Program-made: the position numbers and the translations under genes
Origin: a bacterium
GTDB lineage: Bacteria; UBP14; UBA6098; B30-G16
Assembly: GCA_027064665.1 (NCBI GenBank)
Contig: JAMOPH010000401.1
Span: 1 to 5,814, forward strand
Direction of reading: 5' to 3'
DNA: 5,814 nucleotides
Part shown: one piece after another, positions 1 to 4,667 of the stretch
Numbering within the stretch: position 1 is the stretch's first letter
Layout: every line of letters starts with the position of its first letter
The notes under the pieces: model-generated
The model's input: the letters and a program-made list of their open reading frames with translations, nothing else
Databases searched by the model: none
Told to the model about the DNA's origin: nothing

Positions 1-1096
1 CCACCGGCGAGCCGATGGGACCCTCGGAGATTTTCACATGGCAGTTGGCAGTTCCGCCGCGCATCTCCGGACCGTAGGACGGAATCCAACTGGTGTTCCA
101 GCCGTGGCGCATTCCGGCTTCGGCGAGAGTCTGTCCCAAAAGCAATATCCCCTGTCCGCCGAAACCGGCGATGAGAATCTCCGGATTCTGGAATTTTTCG
201 GGCACTTTGGACATATCGCCCTTGATTTCTTTAGCCTCGCGCTCAAGTTCCAGAATCTCGTGGTATTTCTCCAGAGGAACCGGCTCAAGTTTGCGCGCCC
301 ACGAACCTGGCTCACGCTCGGCGGTGACATCCTTGTAAACCCCCAGGGGGAATGTCTTGGTCATAACCTCGTTGACCCACTTTTTCGCATCAACCGGGGT
401 CATTCTCCAGCCGCTGGGGCAAATGGAAAGCGCCTCAACCAGTGAGAACCCTTTGCCCTCCATCTGGGTCTTTATCGCCTTGCGGACGGCGGCACGGGCT
501 TTCATCAGGTTCTTGGCGTCGGTGAGGGCAACGCGCTCAATGTATGCCGGCGCATCCAGCGTGGACAGAAGTTCCGACATCTTGATGGGGTATCCCTCCC
601 ATTCGGCTCGTCTGCCATAGGGCGTGGTCATCGTCTTTTGCCCGATAACTGTCGTCGGTGCCATCTGCCCGCCGGTCATACCGTAAATCGCGTTGTTGAC
701 GAAGAACACTGTGATGTTCTCGCCGCGGTTTGCCGCCTGAAGGATATTGTTCCCGCCGATTGCCGCAAGGTCGCCGTCGCCCTGATAGGAGATAACTATG
801 GCATCGGGGTTGGTGCGCTTGATTCCGGTTGCCACCGCCGGGGCTCTCCCGTGCGCCACCTGAAAATTGCCGGTGTCAAAGTAGTAATAAATAAACACCG
901 AACATCCCACCGGCGAAATCATTATGGTTCTGTCGGCGATACCGAAGTCCTCAATCGCCTCGGCGATGAGTTTGTGCAAAACCCCGTGGGTGCAGCCCGG
1001 ACAATAGTGGGTGTCCTGCTTATTTTCGTCGGGCTTGCGGAAAAATTCATCGTAAAACGCCGTCGGCTTTCTATATACTTCCTTGACATTTGCCAT
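1..1096 (-). CDS. 2-oxoacid:ferredoxin oxidoreductase, fused beta (TPP-binding) and gamma subunits, partial (3' end beyond window)
   Basis: This is the catalytic TPP-binding subunit of a VOR-type oxidoreductase, which decarboxylates a 2-oxoacid and forms an acyl-CoA with reduction of ferredoxin in the cytoplasm. I translated 365 codons with no stop before the window edge. Residues 1-275 are the beta subunit. It has a YCPGC motif (C32, C35), PVGCS (C65) and SICPSG (C226), the four positions expected to hold the proximal [4Fe-4S] cluster. The TPP/Mg motif starts GDGD at 106-109 and reaches NNAIYGMTGGQ at 134-144. After a charged linker (about 275-304) the same frame continues into a gamma subunit: a GFGGQG nucleotide-fold-like start at 311-316 and the PSYGPEMRGG motif at 339-348. 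Beta subunits usually stop near 250-300 residues, and about 120 gamma residues should lie off the window. The ATG at 1096 is preceded by GGGAGGG and starts 15 bases after the alpha stop. Family assignment is firm; the branched-chain substrate is inferred from VorA-like sequence. Confidence 0.93.
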   Translation of the reverse strand, partial: MANVKEVYRKPTAFYDEFFRKPDENKQDTHYCPGCTHGVLHKLIAEAIEDFGIADRTIMISPVGCSVFIYYYFDTGNFQVAHGRAPAVATGIKRTNPDAIVISYQGDGDLAAIGGNNILQAANRGENITVFFVNNAIYGMTGGQMAPTTVIGQKTMTTPYGRRAEWEGYPIKMSELLSTLDAPAYIERVALTDAKNLMKARAAVRKAIKTQMEGKGFSLVEALSICPSGWRMTPVDAKKWVNEVMTKTFPLGVYKDVTAEREPGSWARKLEPVPLEKYHEILELEREAKEIKGDMSKVPEKFQNPEILIAGFGGQGILLLGQTLAEAGMRHGWNTSWIPSYGPEMRGGTANCHVKISEGPIGSPV

Positions 1097-1101
1097 TTTT
1101 G

Positions 1102-1108
1102 CCCTCCC
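1102..1108 (-). promoter_or_regulatory. Ribosome binding site of the beta-gamma fusion gene
   Basis: The minus strand reads GGGAGGG five bases before the ATG at 1096. It lies in the 15-base gap between the alpha-subunit stop and this start, so it fixes the start codon and implies translation from a shared operon mRNA. Confidence 0.8.
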
Positions 1109-1111
1109 GGA

Positions 1112-2164
1112 TTAGAGAAGTTTTTCAAACTGCTCAACAAGTTCCGCCACTTTGGGCACGACACCGCCCATCCTGCCGTAGAAATGCACAGGCTTTTTGC
1201 CCTCAACGGCAAGGCGGACATCATCCACCATCTGCCCGTTGGACATCTCTATCACCAAAAATGCCTTCACACGGTCGCTTTCAGCGAGTTCACGGATTTT
1301 CGCCTTCGGGAACGGGAACAGCGTTATCGGGCGGAGCATCCCGGCTTTGATGCCCTTTTTGCGGAGTTCATCCACCGCACTGCTCATAACCCGGGAAACC
1401 GTGCCGTAGGCAATCCCCACAATTTCGGCGTCGTCAAGTTGATACTCCTGGAACCGGACCTCATTCTCCTCCATCCGGCGGTATTTCTCCTGGAGTTTTT
1501 TGTTGTGTTCCTCAAGTTCGGCGGGGTCAAGATAGATTGAGTTAATCAGGTTTCTGCGGGTTTCGGGAGTGCCCATCACAGCCCAGTCGGTCTTATCCAC
1601 GGTGACGGGTTTGGGTTCGGGGAACTCCACCGGCTCCATCATCTGCCCGATGAAACCATCGGTGAGCACCACCACTGGATTGCGGTATTTGTCGGCAAGT
1701 TCAAAGGCGAGCATAGTGAAATCGCACATCTCCTGTGGGGAATTCGGCGCAAGAACCAGAAGTTTGTAGTTTCCGTGCCCGCCGCCCTTGACGATTTGAT
1801 TGTAATCCGCCTGGGACGGAGCGATATTCCCCAATCCGGGACCGCCGCGGACGACATCAATTATCACAATCGGCAGTTCGGAACCACAGGCGTAGGAAAT
1901 TCCCTCCATCTTCAGCGACAGCCCAGGACCGGATGATGCGGTCATCACGCGCTTTCCGGCGCCGGCAGCACCATAGCACATCTGAATTGACGCAATTTCC
2001 GATTCCGCCTGAAGGAAAACTTTTCCCATAAGCGGGAAATATTTAGCCGCGGCGTGGGCAATTTCGGACGCCGGCGTGATGGGATAGCCGAAAAAGGCAT
2101 CGCATCCCGCCAGAAGCGCGCCCTTGACTGCCGCCTCATTCCCTTTAATCAATTCTTTCGCCAT
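1112..2164 (-). CDS. vorB: 2-oxoacid (3-methyl-2-oxobutanoate-type):ferredoxin oxidoreductase, alpha subunit VorB
   Basis: This is the alpha (pyrimidine-binding and transketolase C-terminal-like) subunit that pairs with the TPP-binding beta subunit encoded next. The enzyme oxidises branched-chain 2-oxoacids with CoA to acyl-CoA, CO2 and reduced ferredoxin, and works in the cytoplasm of anaerobes. The 350-residue length is normal for the family. Visible signatures are GYPITP (26-31), the QAESEIASI stretch (52-60) holding the glutamate expected to contact the TPP aminopyrimidine ring, RGGPGLGN (106-113), KGGGHGNY (126-133) and GQMMEPVEFP (173-182). A second domain spans about 200-350 after a charged helical linker and includes LRPITLFPFP. 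I recognise the VorB-like pattern, but related KorA and PorA proteins share most of these motifs, so the substrate is less certain than the family. The start at 2164 has GAGG six bases upstream and lies 22 bases after the ferredoxin stop. VorB follows one bacterial naming convention; other schemes use vorA for this subunit. Confidence 0.94.
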   Translation of the reverse strand: MAKELIKGNEAAVKGALLAGCDAFFGYPITPASEIAHAAAKYFPLMGKVFLQAESEIASIQMCYGAAGAGKRVMTASSGPGLSLKMEGISYACGSELPIVIIDVVRGGPGLGNIAPSQADYNQIVKGGGHGNYKLLVLAPNSPQEMCDFTMLAFELADKYRNPVVVLTDGFIGQMMEPVEFPEPKPVTVDKTDWAVMGTPETRRNLINSIYLDPAELEEHNKKLQEKYRRMEENEVRFQEYQLDDAEIVGIAYGTVSRVMSSAVDELRKKGIKAGMLRPITLFPFPKAKIRELAESDRVKAFLVIEMSNGQMVDDVRLAVEGKKPVHFYGRMGGVVPKVAELVEQFEKLL

Positions 2165-2186
2165 ATTTCACCTCTCTTTTGAACTT

Positions 2187-2396
2187 TTAATCTTTACGAT
2201 ACACCACGATTGCATCGGGTTCGGGGCAGGTGTAAAAGCACAGCGCGCATCCTGTGCACCCCTCGCCCTTATACTGCGCCGGGTGATAACCCAGTTTGTT
2301 AATTTCCTTGGAAAACTCCAGCACATTGACCGGGCAGATGTCAATACACAGCCCGCATCCCTTGCAGTGGTCTTTGTGGACTTCAACACGCGGCAT
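2187..2396 (-). CDS. 2x[4Fe-4S] ferredoxin, delta subunit of the 2-oxoacid oxidoreductase
   Basis: A 69-residue bacterial-type ferredoxin that would carry electrons from the oxidoreductase core to free ferredoxin. Both cluster motifs are complete: CKGCGLCIDICP gives C11, C14, C17 and C21, and CTGCALCFYTCP gives C47, C50, C53 and C57. The 25-residue spacer between them, with a GYHPA segment, matches the delta subunits of VOR/KOR/POR complexes rather than short free clostridial ferredoxins. It is the first gene of the operon, followed at 22 bases by the alpha subunit. GGAGGT lies five bases before the ATG, fixing the start. Names such as vorD, vorC or korD are used inconsistently for this subunit, so no symbol is given. 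Confidence 0.93.
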   Translation of the reverse strand: MPRVEVHKDHCKGCGLCIDICPVNVLEFSKEINKLGYHPAQYKGEGCTGCALCFYTCPEPDAIVVYRKD

Positions 2397-2401
2397 TTTT
2401 T

Positions 2402-2407
2402 ACCTCC
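2402..2407 (-). promoter_or_regulatory. Ribosome binding site of the ferredoxin gene
   Basis: The minus strand reads GGAGGT, five bases upstream of the ATG at 2396. The match to the anti-Shine-Dalgarno sequence is strong and supports this start for the small gene. Confidence 0.75.
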
Positions 2408-2430
2408 GATGTTGGATTGAAAAGGAAATA

Positions 2431-2459
2431 AACATAAAACATTTCTTTGAAATACACAA
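2431..2459 (-). promoter_or_regulatory. Candidate promoter of the vor operon
   Basis: On the minus strand a TTGTGT (-35-like, 2454-2459) and a TATGTT (-10-like, 2431-2436) are separated by exactly 17 bases. Transcription would begin near 2424 and leave a short leader containing the GGAGGT site. Matches to consensus are only 3/6 and 4/6 in an AT-rich stretch, so this is a weak call. A 5-bp palindrome, ATTTC-TTT-GAAAT (2441-2453), occupies the spacer and could be an operator or chance. Confidence 0.3.
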
Positions 2460-2488
2460 TCTTTTTTTCACGAATTTGAAAATTTTAA

Positions 2489-2505
2489 CCACCTCATCGG
2501 GGTGG
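2489..2505 (-). terminator. Candidate hairpin (CCACC/GGTGG) between the beta-helix gene and the vor operon
   Basis: The minus strand forms a 5-bp GC-rich stem, CCACC and GGTGG with a 7-base loop, followed by TTAAAATTTT. It could be a second weak terminator after the beta-helix gene. The stem is short and the T-run is interrupted, so the call is tentative. Confidence 0.25.
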
Positions 2506-2549
2506 CGCATTTTCAGGGGAAAGCGTGTTTCGGGGCAGGTGAGTAAAGA

Positions 2550-2576
2550 GGAAAACACCGGGCAAAGTTTTTGCCC
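2550..2576 (-). terminator. Candidate intrinsic terminator of the beta-helix gene
   Basis: A perfect 7-bp inverted repeat, GGGCAAA (2560-2566) and TTTGCCC (2570-2576) with a 3-base loop, begins about 33 bases past the beta-helix stop. On the minus strand it is followed by GGTGTTTTCCTCTTT, a T-rich but broken tail. Position and stem fit a terminator, but the U-tract is imperfect. Confidence 0.4.
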
Positions 2577-2608
2577 TGCAGAAAGCGGCACAAAACCTCA
2601 ATGAGGCA

Positions 2609-4417
2609 TCATTTGAGCAACAAAACTTTCCTCTCGGCGACCTGTCCGTCCTCGGTTATCGCTCTGACCAAATAAACCCCGGCAGGTATGGACCGGTCGG
2701 GATGCCAAATGTATTTTTCAGGACCTTTACCAGAAATGCCCGGAAACGCATATACTAATCGCCCTTGCAGATTGTATATTTCCACGCTTGCGCAGGCGGG
2801 AGCAGTTATAATACAGGACGAGTTGAACGGGTTGGGATAGAGCGATACTTCTAATTCCTCCGGCTTTTTGATATTACTTTCCGCAATCTCTGATGAGCCA
2901 TACTCATCTGCGCCAATATCCCAGCCAATTCTGTAAGGACGAACACCGGCTTCAAAGTCAGAATCAGGAGCATATATTATTGTGTCCCAAATGGGGACAT
3001 ATACCGACCACGCTCCAGCATCTATACACGGTGAAATCTCCGAAAGACGACAGAAAATATCCTCAAAAAGTGGATCAGCATATATATTGCCAACTCCCCA
3101 AACAATCTCCCCGGCGCTATCGCCTTCAACATAACATTTACTGCTATCTACATCTGTGTAGGTAACAAATAAATGGCAAGGATGTAATACACCATTTGGA
3201 TCTTCATAATATCTCACATAAATTTCATCTCCTACTTCGGCTGTATTTCGCCACAAAATAGTGTTGAAGATCACAGCGCTGGAGTTGTTTTCGCAACAAA
3301 TTCCACCCCCGAAATCGCGCGAAAAATTTCTGGTTATTGTACTATTAACTACTATAACATTGGAATTGTCATAGCAATAAATTCCACCACCGCAAGGACC
3401 TGTTCGGTTTTCGGTTATCACATTGTTTACTATTAAAGCGCGTGAATGGTTATGACAAACAATCCCTCTACCCTGTCCGAGCAGAACAAATCCGCTCTCG
3501 CATTCACCTTTAATTAAATTGTTTAATATTGTGGGATGCGAATATTCATCACATTCAATTCCGTTAACTGCTTCAAATCCCTCACTTTCACTGCAAGTTA
3601 TTATCAAATTACTCATTATAATAGGATCAGAAGTATCACAATAAATTCCAGAAACAATCATCACATTACTAGTTATCAGCGGGCGGGAGTAATAACAGAC
3701 AACTCCTAAGCGGCTTACATATCCTTTATATTTCATAAAATTGCCCGTTATTATAGGATTAGAAGCTCCACAAAAGATTTCGCCACCTGAATTCCCAATA
3801 AACTCATTACCAGATATCACTGGACAGGAACCATTCCAGCAACAAACCCCACCACCACGGCGTGCTATGTTATCACTTATAACATTGTCCTTTATTGTAG
3901 GATTAGAAAATGCCTCACAACAAATTCCGCCCCCCAATGCAGCGGTTGAATTCCGAATTATTGTATGTATTATCGCGGGAGAGGAATCATAGCAATAAAT
4001 TCCCCCACCGCGAACATCTTCATCATAAGGTCCATACGCATTACCATATTCAACCGTGCAATACATCAAAGTACACCCTTCAGCCGCGTGGTAAAACCTT
4101 ATCCCACGGTGACCCCATCTGTGGATATGCGACAAAACTGTATCCTGCGCCGTTAAAACTATTCTCTCAACCTCGGTTCCTATTGCCCTCAAAACGGCAT
4201 TACTATCAACACAGAACTTGTAATGCCCAGTAAATATTATTGAACACCCCGGCTCTATCACAAGCATACTGTTGGTGGGAATATGCACCTCTCCGTCAAT
4301 GTAATATGGAGAACCGTCAGCCGTCCATACACCGGAGATATTCCCCCCGGGGATGTGCGTCTCGGAAAGAGAAAGACCAACAAACACAAACAAAACAAAA
4401 ACCCAAATTTTTTTCAT
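2609..4417 (-). CDS. Secreted right-handed parallel beta-helix protein with C-terminal T9SS type A sorting domain
   Basis: A 602-residue exported protein, probably bound to or released from the cell surface; its ligand or activity is unknown. Residues 1-18 form a signal peptide: KK, a hydrophobic run ending LSLS, then ET. Residues 20-135 are the helix cap. From 138 to about 390 there are ten rungs of consensus G-I-x-C-x-x-x-S-x-P-x-I, with cysteines at 142, 166, 192, 216, 241, 260, 289, 321, 348 and 374. A closing module follows, with ADPLF (447-451), SPCIDAG (462-468) and DIGADEY (500-506). The last 80 residues are a sorting domain with YPNPFNSS (527-534), VEIYNLQGRLVY and PAGVYLVRA, ending KVLLLK. 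I chose ATG 4417 over the in-frame ATG at 4453 for three reasons: it begins the signal peptide, it has AGGAGG eight bases upstream, and 4453 lies inside the promoter. No catalytic motif is visible. GC is clearly lower than in the neighbouring operon. Confidence 0.92.
   Translation of the reverse strand: MKKIWVFVLFVFVGLSLSETHIPGGNISGVWTADGSPYYIDGEVHIPTNSMLVIEPGCSIIFTGHYKFCVDSNAVLRAIGTEVERIVLTAQDTVLSHIHRWGHRGIRFYHAAEGCTLMYCTVEYGNAYGPYDEDVRGGGIYCYDSSPAIIHTIIRNSTAALGGGICCEAFSNPTIKDNVISDNIARRGGGVCCWNGSCPVISGNEFIGNSGGEIFCGASNPIITGNFMKYKGYVSRLGVVCYYSRPLITSNVMIVSGIYCDTSDPIIMSNLIITCSESEGFEAVNGIECDEYSHPTILNNLIKGECESGFVLLGQGRGIVCHNHSRALIVNNVITENRTGPCGGGIYCYDNSNVIVVNSTITRNFSRDFGGGICCENNSSAVIFNTILWRNTAEVGDEIYVRYYEDPNGVLHPCHLFVTYTDVDSSKCYVEGDSAGEIVWGVGNIYADPLFEDIFCRLSEISPCIDAGAWSVYVPIWDTIIYAPDSDFEAGVRPYRIGWDIGADEYGSSEIAESNIKKPEELEVSLYPNPFNSSCIITAPACASVEIYNLQGRLVYAFPGISGKGPEKYIWHPDRSIPAGVYLVRAITEDGQVAERKVLLLK
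3248..4006 (-). repeat. Imperfect coding repeats: ten beta-helix rungs with a conserved cysteine
   Basis: Residues 138-390 of the beta-helix protein are ten successive imperfect repeats of mostly 24-29 residues. Cysteine-to-cysteine spacings are 24, 26, 24, 25, 19, 29, 32, 27 and 26. Each contains G-I/V-x-C (E-I-F-C in rung 4) followed by a serine and usually a proline and isoleucine. At DNA level the repetition shows as a recurring plus-strand AATTCC-rich word preceded by CAATAA or CAACAA, with enough divergence to indicate old duplication. Rung 6 is short, and rungs 7 and 8 carry loop insertions. Confidence 0.8.
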
Positions 4418-4425
4418 TATGTCAG

Positions 4426-4431
4426 CCTCCT
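4426..4431 (-). promoter_or_regulatory. Ribosome binding site deciding the beta-helix gene start
   Basis: A perfect AGGAGG on the minus strand lies eight bases before the ATG at 4417. The alternative in-frame ATG at 4453 is upstream of this site, so the site selects the shorter protein that begins with the signal peptide. Confidence 0.85.
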
Positions 4432-4442
4432 GCTTCTTGTGA

Positions 4443-4471
4443 AATATAGTCAAATCATCTTACATTTTCAA
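4443..4471 (-). promoter_or_regulatory. Sigma70-type promoter of the beta-helix gene
   Basis: The minus strand has TTGAAA (4466-4471) and TATATT (4443-4448), each matching 5 of 6 consensus bases, with an exact 17-base spacer. Initiation would fall near 4436 and give a leader of about 19 bases that just contains AGGAGG. The gene therefore appears to be transcribed on its own and not from the upstream propeller gene. Confidence 0.65.
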
Positions 4472-4506
4472 CCAGAACCCCAATTTGTTCAAAACCTTCA
4501 CACCAT

Positions 4507-4523
4507 CGCCAGTTTTTCTGGCG
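4507..4523. other. Perfect short inverted repeat (CGCCAG, 5-base loop, CTGGCG)
   Basis: A 6-bp GC-rich stem with a loop of five T on the plus strand (five A on the minus strand) sits about 145 bases past the stop of the propeller gene and 36 bases upstream of the beta-helix promoter. Neither strand has a T-run after the stem, so it is not a classic intrinsic terminator. A regulatory or RNA-stabilising role is possible but unsupported. The rest of 4524-4667 shows no gene. Confidence 0.35.
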
Positions 4524-4667
4524 TCCCTTGCGTCATTCATACCACAGGGGAAAGTCCTGCACGCTCATTGTCTAACCAACAAACCAATTAAACACTATGT
4601 CCCTCTTTCTAAAAAATGCGAACAAATTCAATCGATTTATTCGCAGAATTTTGTGGAATGCATAACT

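Noticed and set aside
38..445. Plus-strand open frame of 135 codons and an overlapping minus-strand frame of 98 codons
   Set aside because: Both are out of frame with the beta-gamma fusion, whose minus-strand reading gives an unbroken, motif-rich protein.
638..1540. A 300-codon open frame on the plus strand across the vorB/beta junction
   Set aside because: It lies opposite two genes with strong family motifs, spans their intergenic gap, and has a His/Arg/Val-rich composition without recognisable domains. It is a shadow of GC-biased codons.
3248..4006. Repetitive DNA as a possible CRISPR array or minisatellite
   Set aside because: The repeats are imperfect, coding, variable in length and explained by beta-helix rungs; there are no identical direct repeats with unique spacers.
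4418..4453. Extending the beta-helix protein 12 residues upstream to the ATG at 4453
   Set aside because: The extension would put charged residues before the signal peptide, lacks a ribosome binding site of its own, and begins inside the promoter spacer.
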